Of a stretch of DNA of 64,000 bases, positions 15,796 to 24,899 are shown in pieces. The notes beneath the pieces are model-generated. The model was not told the origin of the DNA, did no database searches, and saw only the letters and a program-made list of their open reading frames with translations. A program made the position numbers and the translations under genes. Origin of the DNA: Brevundimonas bacteroides DSM 4726 (GTDB lineage: Bacteria; Pseudomonadota; Alphaproteobacteria; Caulobacterales; Caulobacteraceae); NCBI RefSeq assembly GCF_000701445.1, contig NZ_JNIX01000007.1, positions 38,501 through 102,500 of the forward strand, written 5' to 3'. Each line of letters begins with the position of its first letter. Positions within the stretch are counted from its first letter, which is position 1.

Positions 15796-16722
15796 GTGGC
15801 TTACCAAGAAATCGCAATGCTGGAGCCTATCGGTGCGCTGGATCACGAGCGTTACCTGGCTGCGAACCCCGATGTCCGATTGGCAGGATTGGACCCGGCT
15901 GTGCATTATGAGTTGCACGGGCACAGCGAGGGCCGACGCCAAGTTGTCGATCCCGCGCGCGTCATGGCCTTGCGGGAGGAGAAGCTCTCGCGCGTGCGGT
16001 TCAACCGGTCCTGTGCGAGAGCTGCGACGGGGGCCTTTGACGTCTTGTCGGCCGGAGCGCGCGCAAGCTTCAAGCTTCCAGAATATCCGCCGGTGGCAGA
16101 GAACGACTATGCGCCCGAACTGGTGGACATGATCCGTGGCAATCCGGACAGTCTTTTTCTGGACGTTGGTGCTGGGTTCAGACACGTTTACTATTCTAAC
16201 GTCGTGAACGCAGAAATCTGGGCTGCACCTTCGACAGATGTGGTGTGTCTCGGTGAGGATCTGCCGTTTGAAGATGGGCAGTTCGACCACGTATTCTGCC
16301 TGGCCGTACTGGAACACACCAAAAGACCCTGGATCGCGGCCCAAGAGATCATGCGTGTTCTAAAGCCTGGCGGCACCATCCGCATTGACTGGCCATTTCT
16401 CCAGCCAATTCACGGCTACCCGCATCATTATTATAACGCGACCCCCATGGGCCTCATGTCCATGTTCGAGGATATGGATGTGCAGTCGGCCCGAGTTCGT
16501 CCCTGGCAGCACCCGATCTTCACCTTGTCTTGGTTCCTGAACGAGTGGGCGACAGGCCTGCAAGGCGCCGCGCTGGAAAGCCTGAAGTCACTGACAGTTC
16601 AGAACATTCTGGATGCGAATCCGGAGGTGTTGCTTCGCCACCCGTTCTGCCAAGAGCTTGGTGCGGCACGCCAGGAAATCATCGCTGCGGGGACCACCTT
16701 GATCGCCACGAAGCGAGCCTAG
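15796..16722 (+). CDS. SAM-dependent methyltransferase with N-terminal surface-glycan-type domain
   Basis: 308 residues from a GTG at 15796 with GGAAG at 15786-15790. The first 50 residues (ALDHERYLAANPDV to HYELHGHSEGR) match the short module often attached to glycosyltransferases and methyltransferases of alphaproteobacterial polysaccharide clusters. A class I methyltransferase domain follows: FLDVGAGF, DLPFEDGQFDHVFCLAVLEH and VLKPGGTIRIDWPF. The codon use contains more A/T third positions than neighbours and no glycan operon surrounds it. A role in modifying a surface sugar is inferred; the substrate is unknown. Confidence 0.8.
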   Translation: MAYQEIAMLEPIGALDHERYLAANPDVRLAGLDPAVHYELHGHSEGRRQVVDPARVMALREEKLSRVRFNRSCARAATGAFDVLSAGARASFKLPEYPPVAENDYAPELVDMIRGNPDSLFLDVGAGFRHVYYSNVVNAEIWAAPSTDVVCLGEDLPFEDGQFDHVFCLAVLEHTKRPWIAAQEIMRVLKPGGTIRIDWPFLQPIHGYPHHYYNATPMGLMSMFEDMDVQSARVRPWQHPIFTLSWFLNEWATGLQGAALESLKSLTVQNILDANPEVLLRHPFCQELGAARQEIIAAGTTLIATKRA

Positions 16723-17035
16723 CCCGGAGGCACCCGGCTCACTCACCAAGCCTGGTCTCATGACACTGGAAGTCCGGTTCAAGGCCGATGACGACCTCCA
16801 AGGCACCAGTGATGTGACCTCACAAGAGCGCTGCGGAGGCCGTAACCGTCGAAAGCCTGGAAGCCGCGTGAACTCTGCTGATCCGCGTGTATCTGCCTCC
16901 TAGACGCGCGGTGCGGTCGGCACTGATGTGACGTTGAGCATTCTCGTCGTTGACCGACATCGACATCAGGTGAAACCTGGAACGCGCGCGTCGCAGGGCT
17001 TCACTGGAAGATCCAAGTCATCGCAGGCAAAAGCC
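16723..17035. other. non-coding gap next to tRNA-Ala
   Basis: 313 bases between the methyltransferase stop and the 3' end of tRNA-Ala. It contains a 47-codon frame (16760-16903) without a typical GC-rich third position and no recognisable product. I looked for a second copy of the tRNA 3' end that would mark an attachment site and did not find one. It may be decayed sequence. Confidence 0.5.
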
Positions 17036-17111
<76 letters not shown>

Positions 17112-17185
17112 GCGCCATTGGCAGCAGGAGCGGGCGACATAGAGGGGCCAAGCGGCCGGTGTCAACGGCCCTGCGCAGAGTGGCT

Positions 17186-17800
17186 TCAGAACGGCAGCAG
17201 GTTCCGCTGACGGCTGTAGGCCATGGTACCGACGTTGGCGCCGAGGCGCAGGCCAACGCCGGTCCGCACGGGGGCCAGCACAATGCCGTCGGCGCGCTGG
17301 TAGTTCACGCCCACGCCGCCGACCAGATAGGCCGAGCCCTCCACGCCCGGATAGCGGCGGTAGATCGCATCGGGATTGTAGAGGCCATAGACAAGCGTGA
17401 AGACGCGGCTGGCGTTGCCGCCGACGTCCCAGCCCACCGAGATGCCCTGCCAGAACACCTCGATCGAGGCGCTCATGTCCTTCATGTGCAGGGCGCCGCG
17501 GCCATAGCGCAGACCCACGACGGCGGCCCCTGCCCCCTCCTCGCCCGCGATATAGGCGGTGGGGGCGTCGCCCTGGTCGGCGAAGATGCGTTCGATGGCG
17601 GCGCCCATGGCTTCGGCGGCGATGCCGAGTTCGCGCGAGCCCGCCGCCACCAGCTCGTCGGCGGTGTAGGCCGGGGCATTGGTGTCGGATGCGATCGGAT
17701 AGGCCGGTTCGACCGGCTGGCGCGGCTGGGTCGCGCAGGCCCCCAGGGAAGTGGCGGTCACGGCGGCGAAGCCGGTCTGGATCAGCTGGCGGCGGTGCAT
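17186..17800 (-). CDS. eipA: EipA-family (DUF1134) envelope protein
   Basis: 204 residues. The N-terminus has a signal sequence with a cysteine (LGACATQP), so it may be a lipoprotein or carry a Tat-like start ([10 protein letters not shown]). From about residue 45 the DUF1134 domain is recognisable: [57 protein letters not shown] and a C-terminal [12 protein letters not shown]. In Brucella EipA is a small periplasmic beta-barrel protein needed for envelope integrity, and Caulobacter homologues are reported essential or linked to cell division. No obvious operon partner here. Confidence 0.87.
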   Translation of the reverse strand: MHRRQLIQTGFAAVTATSLGACATQPRQPVEPAYPIASDTNAPAYTADELVAAGSRELGIAAEAMGAAIERIFADQGDAPTAYIAGEEGAGAAVVGLRYGRGALHMKDMSASIEVFWQGISVGWDVGGNASRVFTLVYGLYNPDAIYRRYPGVEGSAYLVGGVGVNYQRADGIVLAPVRTGVGLRLGANVGTMAYSRQRNLLPF

Positions 17801-17903
17801 GAATGGTCCCCGGACTGGTTCGCCCCCTTGGCGTTCGGTCAGGGTCGGCGAGGTTTGAGTCAGCCTTGGGGCGGCAAGGTTAACGGAAACTTTCCGAGCC
17901 CGC

Positions 17904-18446
17904 TCAGTGCTTGTCCGTCTTGGCCGTCAGCCAGTCCATCAGGGCCAGCAGCACGCCGGAGACCACAAAGGTCAGGTGGATGATGACGCCCCACAGCATC
18001 GCCGCCTCGTCCAGCGGATAGCCGGGCTTGCCGATGTTCATGAAGGACTTCAGCAGTTGGATGCCCGAGATCGCCACGATGGAGGCGATCAGCTTCATCT
18101 TCAGGCCCGAGAAGTCGACGGTGCCCATCCACGGCGGGCGGTCGGTCTCGCCGTCCAGATCCAGCTTGGACACGAAGTTCTCATAGCCCGAGAAGATCAC
18201 GATCAACAGCAGATTGCCTGCGAGCGACAGGTCCACCAGCGTCAGGACCGCCAGGATCGCCCCGTTGGAGTCCATCTCGTCGCGCGGCGCAAAGGCTTGG
18301 GGCAGGTAGTAGGCCAGATCGCGCAGGAAGACGGCCAGCAACATGACCAGGGCTAGCGCCAAACCGACGTAGAACGGCGCCATCAGCCATCGTGAGCGGA
18401 ACAGCATCCGCTCAAAGGCCGTCTCGATCCTCGGCTTGACGCCCAT
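17904..18446 (-). CDS. YqhA/UPF0114 family membrane protein
   Basis: 180 residues with about four hydrophobic segments (near 20-42, 62-85, 115-132, 145-168). FERMLFRSRWLMAPFYVGLALAL and the conserved GYENFVSKLD followed by a Trp-containing loop identify the UPF0114/TIGR00645 family. Its function is not established. It starts 15 bases after pheT on the same strand and is likely read through from it. Confidence 0.87.
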   Translation of the reverse strand: MGVKPRIETAFERMLFRSRWLMAPFYVGLALALVMLLAVFLRDLAYYLPQAFAPRDEMDSNGAILAVLTLVDLSLAGNLLLIVIFSGYENFVSKLDLDGETDRPPWMGTVDFSGLKMKLIASIVAISGIQLLKSFMNIGKPGYPLDEAAMLWGVIIHLTFVVSGVLLALMDWLTAKTDKH

Positions 18447-18461
18447 CCTGAGCCCCCCGGG

Positions 18462-20885
18462 CTAGCTCCTGAGCCGCGCCCCCAGCTTTTCGGCGGCGGC
18501 GACAATGCGCCCAGACAGACCCTCGATATCGGCGTCGGTCAAGGTCGCCTCGCGCGGCTGGATCACGACCTCGATGGCGATGGACTTCGAACCCTCCGGC
18601 ACGCCGGCGCCGCGATAGACGTCGAACACCCGAACGTCTGTGATCAGGGCCTTGTCCGCTCCCGCTACGGCACGAACGAGATCGCCCCCCGCCCGGCCGT
18701 CCTCGACCACGAAGGCGAAGTCGCGGGTCAGCGGCATCAGATTGGGCAGGTCGGCGTTGCCGCGCGCCTTGGTCGCCTTGGCCTTGGGCTCGGGCACAGC
18801 GTCCAGAACGATCTCGAACGCCAGCATGGGGCCATCGGCGTCCAGCGCCTTGAGCACCCGCGGATGCACCGCGCCGAACTCGGCGATGACTGTCTTGGGG
18901 CCCAGTTGCAGCCGCGCCGACCGCCCCGGGTGCCACCAGTCGCGGTTGGCCCCTTGCGCGAGCTGCATCGCCCCGACCGGCGCGCCGATCTGCTCCAGCA
19001 GGGCCGTCAGGTCGCCCTTCAGCGTGAACAGGGCGTCCTCTCCCGCCCCGCCCCAGTGCCGGGCGGCGCGGGGGCTGATCAGGCCGGCGATCACCGTCCT
19101 CTGCTCGCCCGGTCCATCGCCCAGATAGATCGGCCCGATCTCGAACAGGGCCACGTCGCCGTGACCCCGGGCGGCGTTCCTCGCCGCCGCCTGGATCAGG
19201 TTGGGCAGGACCGACGGCCGCATGCAGTCCAGGTCGGACGCGATGGGGTTGTCCACCACCAGACGCTCATCCCCTCCGCCGAACAGCTGCGCGATATCCC
19301 GCCGCGTGAACGACCACGTCACAGCTTCCGAATAGCCCATGGCCGCGAGCGCCCGGCGCGCGATCCGCACGCGAGCCTGACGGGCATTCAGCACGCCCCG
19401 GCTGGGCGCGCCCTGATCGGGCAGGGGGGTGTCGGGCAGGTGATCGTAGCCGTGGATGCGCGCGACCTCTTCCACCAGATCGGCGGGGCCTTCCACGTCG
19501 CGGCGCCACGAAGGGGGGGTGACGGTCCAGCGCTCGACCTGACCCGCGCCGCCCGCGGTCACCAGGAAGCCGAGCTGACCCAGGATCGTGCCGATCCGGT
19601 CATCGTCCAGGTCCAGCCCCGACAGCCGCTTCACATAGGCGGGATCGAAGGGGAACGGGGCCGGGTTCGCCGGGGCCTCGCCCGCCAGCACGATCTCCGA
19701 GGGCTCCCCGCCGCACAGGTCCAGGATCAGCCGCGTCGCCAGCTCCAGCCCCGGCACGACCGAGGCGGGATCGACCCCGCGCGCGAACCGGTACTGGGCG
19801 TCCGAGGTGATCCCCAGCGACCGCCCCGTCTGGGCCGTCGCGATGGGGTCGAACCAGGCGCTCTCGACGAACACATCGACCGTCGCATCGTCGCAGCCAG
19901 TGCTCTCGCCGCCCATGACGCCCCCCAGGCCGATGGGTCGTTCGCCGCCGGCGTCAGCGATGACGCAATCCGCCGGGGACGCCGCATAGGTCTTGCCGTC
20001 GAGCGCGATCAGGTGCTCGGGTTCGCCAGTCTCGCACGCCGCCTGTCCACCGCGCACCACAATCTCGGACCCGACCAGCTTGTTCGCGTCATAGACGTGC
20101 AGCGGCCGAGCCCGGTCATACGCAATCAGATTGGTCACATCGACCAGCCGGTTGATCGACCGCAGCCCGATCGACGTCAGTCGTCTTTGCAGCCACTCCG
20201 GCGACGGCCCGTTCTTCACCCCCCGGATCAACCGACCGGCGAACACCGGGCACAGCTCCGGCGCCTCGATCCGCACCGAGACGGGACAAGGGAAGCCGCC
20301 CCGGACGACCGCGATGTCGAAATGCTTGAGCGTGCCCACGCCCGCGGCGGCCAGATCGCGCACGATGCCCGTCACCCCCAGCCAGTCCGGCCGGTTGGGC
20401 GTCACCTCGAAATCGATCACCGGTTCCGCGCCGAACAGCTTGGCCACCGGCGTGCCCACTGGAACCTCCGGAGGGAGTTCCTGGATACCGTCACTCTCGT
20501 CGGCCAGCTGCAGCTCCGAAGCCGAGCACAGCATGCCGTTCGACACCACACCGCGCACGGGCTTCTCGACCAGCGTCACGCCCAGACCCGGCACATAGGC
20601 CCCGATCGGCGCATAGATGGTCGTCAGGCCTGCCCGGGCGTTCGGCGCTCCGCAGACGATCTCCTTCAGGCCGTCGACGGTCTCGACCTGGCAGACCCGC
20701 AGCCGGTCGGCGTCGGGGTGTTGAACCGCTTCCACGATCTTCGCCACGGTGAAGGGCGCCAGGGCGGCGGCTGGATCGTGGACCTCCTCGACCTCCAGTC
20801 CGGCCATGGTCATGGCGTCGGCGACCTCGGCCGCGGTGGCTGTCGTGTCGAGGTGATCCTTCAGCCAGGACAGGGAGAACTTCAT
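18462..20885 (-). CDS. pheT: phenylalanine--tRNA ligase, beta subunit
   Basis: 807 residues, as usual for the bacterial beta chain. [14 protein letters not shown] begins the N-terminal domain; a tRNA-binding OB domain follows (residues about 40-150), then B3/B4 editing domain, B5 ([19 protein letters not shown] is in the B3 region), the catalytic-like core and the C-terminal ferredoxin-like anticodon-binding domain ending KLGARLRS. It acts as an alpha2-beta2 enzyme with PheS, encoded 890 bases upstream with two small genes in between. Confidence 0.96.
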   Translation of the reverse strand: MKFSLSWLKDHLDTTATAAEVADAMTMAGLEVEEVHDPAAALAPFTVAKIVEAVQHPDADRLRVCQVETVDGLKEIVCGAPNARAGLTTIYAPIGAYVPGLGVTLVEKPVRGVVSNGMLCSASELQLADESDGIQELPPEVPVGTPVAKLFGAEPVIDFEVTPNRPDWLGVTGIVRDLAAAGVGTLKHFDIAVVRGGFPCPVSVRIEAPELCPVFAGRLIRGVKNGPSPEWLQRRLTSIGLRSINRLVDVTNLIAYDRARPLHVYDANKLVGSEIVVRGGQAACETGEPEHLIALDGKTYAASPADCVIADAGGERPIGLGGVMGGESTGCDDATVDVFVESAWFDPIATAQTGRSLGITSDAQYRFARGVDPASVVPGLELATRLILDLCGGEPSEIVLAGEAPANPAPFPFDPAYVKRLSGLDLDDDRIGTILGQLGFLVTAGGAGQVERWTVTPPSWRRDVEGPADLVEEVARIHGYDHLPDTPLPDQGAPSRGVLNARQARVRIARRALAAMGYSEAVTWSFTRRDIAQLFGGGDERLVVDNPIASDLDCMRPSVLPNLIQAAARNAARGHGDVALFEIGPIYLGDGPGEQRTVIAGLISPRAARHWGGAGEDALFTLKGDLTALLEQIGAPVGAMQLAQGANRDWWHPGRSARLQLGPKTVIAEFGAVHPRVLKALDADGPMLAFEIVLDAVPEPKAKATKARGNADLPNLMPLTRDFAFVVEDGRAGGDLVRAVAGADKALITDVRVFDVYRGAGVPEGSKSIAIEVVIQPREATLTDADIEGLSGRIVAAAEKLGARLRS

Positions 20886-21346
20886 GACGGCGAGACCAGT
20901 CCCAGGATTACCTGGATGAGGATGAACAGATAGGCGAAACCCGATAGCCAGAGCGCGATCGTGAACCGCATGGTCCGACCCATGACCAGCTTCAGCCCAT
21001 GCTCCAGGATGGCCTCTTCGGTCACCCGCTCAGCAGCGATGCCCGACGATGTGGCCCACAGCGTCGTGCAGCACAGGCCGACCGCGAGCAGCAGCAGGAT
21101 CAGCGCAGCGGTCGCCCAGCCCCCGTCCGCCCGCTCGGACAGATACAGCGCGAGCGCCGCGAAGATTCCGTCCGCCGACATCAGCCCGCCCGCCTTGCCC
21201 ATGATGCGGTCCAGCGCCGTCACGCAATAGCTCGAGGCCGCCTTGGGTCCATCCAGATAGGCCATCAGCGCCTGGCGATAGGCCAGCCGGTCGGACGCGC
21301 GCACCGGCACGCCCAGCATCGCCGTCAGGAGCGGTGTGGAGCTCAA
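20882..21346 (-). CDS. small membrane protein between pheS and pheT
   Basis: 154 residues. The N-terminal half is hydrophilic; two membrane segments are clear, [16 protein letters not shown] (about 78-95) and the C-terminal one around [18 protein letters not shown] (about 130-148). I do not recognise the family. It overlaps pheT by four bases and the upstream small gene by four bases, so it is translated within the phe operon. Confidence 0.75.
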   Translation of the reverse strand: MSSTPLLTAMLGVPVRASDRLAYRQALMAYLDGPKAASSYCVTALDRIMGKAGGLMSADGIFAALALYLSERADGGWATAALILLLLAVGLCCTTLWATSSGIAAERVTEEAILEHGLKLVMGRTMRFTIALWLSGFAYLFILIQVILGLVSPS

Positions 21347-21756
21347 GCCACGCTCCGGATGGACAGGATCTGCTCCAGGATCGCCGCATTGCCGGTGAAG
21401 CCGAGCCCGTGGAACTCGCAGCCGTCGAAGGTGCAGTTGCGGACCGGGATGGCGCCGATCGCCATATTGGCCACAGGCCGCAGCACCATATTGGCGATGT
21501 CGCCCTTGGAGTTGCCAAAGTTGGTGGCTTCGAAGTTCGTCCCGTCCAGCACCAGCATCACCGCCGGCCCTTCGATGCGGCAGCCCCTGAAGGTCACGCC
21601 CTCGATCACCGACCGGCCCTGGCGCAGCGTCGCCATGAACAGCTCATAAAGCGGCATGTCTTCGTTCTCGAAGACGCGCTTGGTCAGGTCCGAGGCCGGA
21701 TTGAAGCGGCGGCCCAGCCCGGTCATCGGCAGTTGCGACGGATCGACAAATGTCAT
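21343..21756 (-). CDS. small pentapeptide-repeat-like protein
   Basis: 137 residues. Between about residues 45 and 120 are several five-residue-spaced hydrophobic/polar turns (TFRGCRIEG, LDGTNFEATNFGNS, NCTFDGCEFHGLGFTGN) that look like a degenerate pentapeptide-repeat helix. The start MTFVDPSQLP is 17 bases downstream of pheS. No named family recognised. Its position inside the pheS-pheT unit is the main clue that it is a real gene. Confidence 0.72.
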   Translation of the reverse strand: MTFVDPSQLPMTGLGRRFNPASDLTKRVFENEDMPLYELFMATLRQGRSVIEGVTFRGCRIEGPAVMLVLDGTNFEATNFGNSKGDIANMVLRPVANMAIGAIPVRNCTFDGCEFHGLGFTGNAAILEQILSIRSVA

Positions 21757-21772
21757 GGGTCAGGTCCGGGGT

Positions 21773-22849
21773 TCAGCTCAGGCCGGAGGCCAGGTTGGGC
21801 GCAGCGAACGCCGAAAAGCCATAGTGGGCCAGCCAGCGCACATCGGCCTCGAACATGGGACGCAGGTCCGGCACGCCGTATTTCAGCATGGCCAGGCGAT
21901 CGACGCCCATGCCGAAGGCGAAGCCCTGCCACTGGTCCGGGTCGATGCCGCAGTTCCGCAGCACATTGGGATGCACCATCCCGCAGCCCAGAATCTCCAG
22001 CCAGTCGTCGCCCTCGTTGAGCACCAGCTTGCCGCCCGACCGGTCGCAGCGGATGTCCATCTCGGCCGAGGGCTCGGTGAAGGGGAAGTGGTGCGGCCGG
22101 AACCGGGCGTCCACGTCGTCCAGCTCGAAGAAGCGCGCCACGAAGTCCTTCAGCGTCGTCTTCAGATGCCCCATGTGGATGTCCCGTCCGATCACCAGAC
22201 CCTCGATCTGATGAAACATCGGGGTGTGGGTCGCGTCGGAATCCTTCCTGAAGGTGCGGCCGGGCGCGACGATGCGGATCGGCGGCTCCTGGCTCATCAT
22301 GGTGCGCACCTGCACCGGGCTGGTGTGGGTCCGCAGCACCTTGCGCTCCCCCGTCTCCGGGTCGGGCCGCAGGAAGAAGGTGTCGTGCATCTCCCGCGCC
22401 GGATGCTTGGGCGGGAAGTTCAGGGCCGTGAAATTGTGGAAGTCGTCCTCGATGTCCGGGCCCTCGGCGACCGAGAAGCCCATTTCCGCAAAGACGGCGA
22501 TCATCTCGTCCATCACCTGCATGGTCGGGTGAACCCCGCCCTTGCGACGCGACCGCGCCGGCAGGGTCAGATCGACGTGCTCCGCCGCCAGACGCGCGTC
22601 CAGCTCGGCGGCTTCCAGCTCGGCCTTCTTCGCCGCGAGGGCCGAAGCGACCCGGTCCCGCAGGCCGTTGATGACCGGCCCCTGCTCGCGACGCTCCTCG
22701 GGGCTCATCGCCCCCATGCCCTTCAGCAGACCAGAGATCGTGCCGGTCTTCCCCAGCGCCGCGACGCGCACGGCCTCCACCTCGGCGACGGTCGCCGCCC
22801 CGCCGATGGCGTTGATCAGATCCAGTTCGAGGGTTGCCAAGTCGATCAT
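21773..22849 (-). CDS. pheS: phenylalanine--tRNA ligase, alpha subunit
   Basis: 358 residues from the ATG at 22849 ([10 protein letters not shown]); the open frame extends 47 codons further but without family similarity. The N-terminal coiled-coil that contacts tRNA is followed by the class II catalytic core: [19 protein letters not shown] (motif 1 region), [31 protein letters not shown] (motif 2) and [17 protein letters not shown] (motif 3). Partner of PheT. Confidence 0.96.
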   Translation of the reverse strand: MIDLATLELDLINAIGGAATVAEVEAVRVAALGKTGTISGLLKGMGAMSPEERREQGPVINGLRDRVASALAAKKAELEAAELDARLAAEHVDLTLPARSRRKGGVHPTMQVMDEMIAVFAEMGFSVAEGPDIEDDFHNFTALNFPPKHPAREMHDTFFLRPDPETGERKVLRTHTSPVQVRTMMSQEPPIRIVAPGRTFRKDSDATHTPMFHQIEGLVIGRDIHMGHLKTTLKDFVARFFELDDVDARFRPHHFPFTEPSAEMDIRCDRSGGKLVLNEGDDWLEILGCGMVHPNVLRNCGIDPDQWQGFAFGMGVDRLAMLKYGVPDLRPMFEADVRWLAHYGFSAFAAPNLASGLS

Positions 22850-22901
22850 GGCGGCAGGCTCTAGCCGCTCAAGGCTCCAGACGGAAGACGGCGGAGGCGG
22901 T

Positions 22902-23825
22902 TCAGCCGCGCTCGCCCGGCTCCTGGCGATAGGGCATCTCCTGCCGGTAGGGTCGGCCCTCGCCCGTGTCGCCCGGCGGCAGGTCGCCATAGTAGCCCGC
23001 GGGCGGGGTCACATAGATCGGCGCGGGCTGATAGTCGACCGGCGGGGCCTGGACGATGATCGGCTGCTGATGGACGGGCGGGGCCGGGGCGTACTGATGC
23101 CCGCCCGTCACCGCGCCGCCGCCCTGATAGGCATAGCCGCCGCCGTAGGCCTGGCTCTCGCTGTAGCTCTCGTAGGTGGCGGTGCTGGAGCCGTAGGCGC
23201 TCTGGTGATCCTGCTCGAAATACACCTGGGGCGGGGCTTGGACGACCGACGGCTGGGCGTAACCGTAGCCGCTTCCGTAGCCATGTCCGCCGCCATGGCC
23301 GTAGCCGCCGCAGACGCCGTCGCAGGGGCGCGGGCGCGGCGGGCGGCAGCCGCCGCAGCGGTCCGTGGTCACATATCGCCGACCGAAGCCGTGGACGGTG
23401 TAGCCGAACGGCCGGCTCGGCCCGTAACCCGGCCCGCTGACGTAAACGTATCCATAGCCGCTGCCATAGCCGTATCCGCCCAGGTCGATCCCGCCCGAAC
23501 CTACGGCGATCATGCCGCCGTGCCCGCCGTATCCGCCGCGCACCTGTCCCAGATCATAGGCGCGTGCGTTGATCGAGGCTCCGGCCCCCGCCGAGGCATA
23601 GGCGCTGGCGTTCGCATTGGCGTTCACATTGACGTTGATGTTGCCGCCGTAGTGGCCGCCTCCGCCACAGCCGCCCCGGCAGCCGCCGCCCGGATGCCCG
23701 CCGCCTCCGTGACCCCCGCCATGATGCCCGCCACCCCCAGGTCGGTCTCCAGCGAGCGCGGGGGTGGCGGCCATGATCAGCAGGCCGAGAAGCGAGGCGA
23801 TGAGGGTCGAAAAAAGTCGGGACAC
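22902..23825 (-). CDS. secreted Gly/His-rich protein with Asn-Val/Asn-Ala repeat segment
   Basis: 307 residues. A signal peptide ([14 protein letters not shown] to ALA) is followed by a Gly/His-rich stretch with four cysteines ([12 protein letters not shown]), then [13 protein letters not shown] and [18 protein letters not shown] (about 60-105), a Gly/Tyr-rich central part with [18 protein letters not shown], and a Tyr/Gln/Pro-rich tail. The alternating Asn-hydrophobic segment is shared with the protein at 58.6 kb and resembles curlin-type beta strands. It probably is an extracellular or cell-surface structural protein; the function is unknown. Confidence 0.72.
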   Translation of the reverse strand: MSRLFSTLIASLLGLLIMAATPALAGDRPGGGGHHGGGHGGGGHPGGGCRGGCGGGGHYGGNINVNVNANANASAYASAGAGASINARAYDLGQVRGGYGGHGGMIAVGSGGIDLGGYGYGSGYGYVYVSGPGYGPSRPFGYTVHGFGRRYVTTDRCGGCRPPRPRPCDGVCGGYGHGGGHGYGSGYGYAQPSVVQAPPQVYFEQDHQSAYGSSTATYESYSESQAYGGGYAYQGGGAVTGGHQYAPAPPVHQQPIIVQAPPVDYQPAPIYVTPPAGYYGDLPPGDTGEGRPYRQEMPYRQEPGERG

Positions 23826-24899
23826 GGCAGACTCTCCAGGCGGATCATGCCGTCCTAGAGTGTCGTGGTGCGTTTGGGTTCCGGATGCTCCCTGGGCGCG
23901 AGAGCGCCGTTCCAGACGTGGTTAAACTTCGCGCGTGTGGCGTGAAGGTGGGGCGTGGAGCCAGTGCGGCGGCCGCATCCGCGTCAACCCGATCCGCGCG
24001 ACGGAAGAGATCGCCGCCACGCCCGATGCGGCCTGAGGCGCCGTCCCGGAAGCCTGGCGGTTGCCGGGATCGCGCCCCACGTCCCTTCGCCCCTTGCGGG
24101 TCGACGAAGGATCGCGAGCTGTTTTTCTCAATCATCCAACGACGCCCGGAATCAGCGAGTAAAATCAACGCCCGCTCCGTTTGAGACGCTCTGAACGCGC
24201 CCTCATTGAAACCTGCCTTACAATCACCCCCGGTTCCGTCGCCTGGGAAGGGCGCAAGGCCTTGCGAGCTTGTCGCGGCGGAAGCGGTTGGAGCGGGGGC
24301 TCCCGAGGTCCAACGACCGGAGGCCGTGAAGAGCGGTCGTCCGGCGTCCGGATCAAGGGGGTGGTTCACGGGTCCTTCGGGGCTCGCGGCGATAAGGGCG
24401 TCGGCAGAAGACCGGCGTCGTTCAGGGGATCGGCTTTCGCAAGCACGCCGACCTTCCCGCCGGAGGCGTCAGTAGCGGCAAGGCTCTAACAGGGCCGTTG
24501 GTCCCCGGTCAGTCGGCTTCGAGCGACGCGGGGCCGTCCGCTTCCGGTCAGACCAGCCGCGCGGAGCAGTCAGCGTTCGCCGAAACACAAACCCATACGG
24601 TCTCCGGGCGAAGGCCCGGCTGCTCCGCCCGCCCTTCCCATCCCGTTCACAGCGGAAGAGCGTCGACGCATGCCTGTTTCCCTCCGGCTCTCCGCCCCCT
24701 GGGCGGAGACAGGCGGCAGAGCCGCCAGAGGCGGGCCCGTGACCGCGCACTCCGCACAACGCCAACGCCACTGTCGCCGGCTTAGTCGGTCCTCATCCGC
24801 GCCACTGCCTCGCCCCCCTTCGTCTCGGCGCTGGTCGCGCCGATCCACTCCCCCATCGCCGATGGCGACGGGGGAGAGACGACAAACGGTCTTTGACAA
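23826..24899. other. gene-poor kilobase between the glycine-rich protein gene and ileS
   Basis: 1074 bases with open frames in every direction but none with a good start, family similarity or the strongly G/C third position seen in real genes here. The right part holds palindromic repeats (24690-24735 and about 24850-24886). An A/T-richer stretch at about 24110-24190 could contain promoters. I found no tRNA, tmRNA or SRP RNA signature in it. Confidence 0.5.
24690..24735 (+). repeat. bimodular palindromic element
   Basis: CTCCGCCC-CCT-GGGCGGAG (24690-24708), spacer ACAG, GCGGC-AGA-GCCGC (24713-24725), then CAGAGGCGGG. This is the same plan as the copies at 41.3-41.5 kb. A related single palindrome (CTCCCCCATCGCC/GGCGACGGGGGAG) lies at about 24850-24876 just before the end of ileS. 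Confidence 0.65.

Noticed and set aside
16760..16903. 47-codon frame beside tRNA-Ala
   Set aside because: No family pattern and weakly biased third positions; recorded only as part of the gap.
18864..20933. 689-codon open frame antisense to pheT
   Set aside because: Shadow of pheT with Arg/His-rich low-complexity translation and no family pattern.
23845..24369. 174-codon minus-strand frame in the gene-poor kilobase
   Set aside because: Low-complexity Arg/Pro/Ala translation, no ribosome site, no similarity that I recognise.
24206..24475. 89-codon plus-strand frame in the gene-poor kilobase
   Set aside because: Third codon positions are only about 60% G/C, far below the real genes, and no family is recognised.
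23826..24899. tmRNA or SRP RNA in the gene-poor kilobase
   Set aside because: No tRNA-like T-arm with TTCGA, no alphaproteobacterial tag codons and no GGAAG-type SRP core were found.
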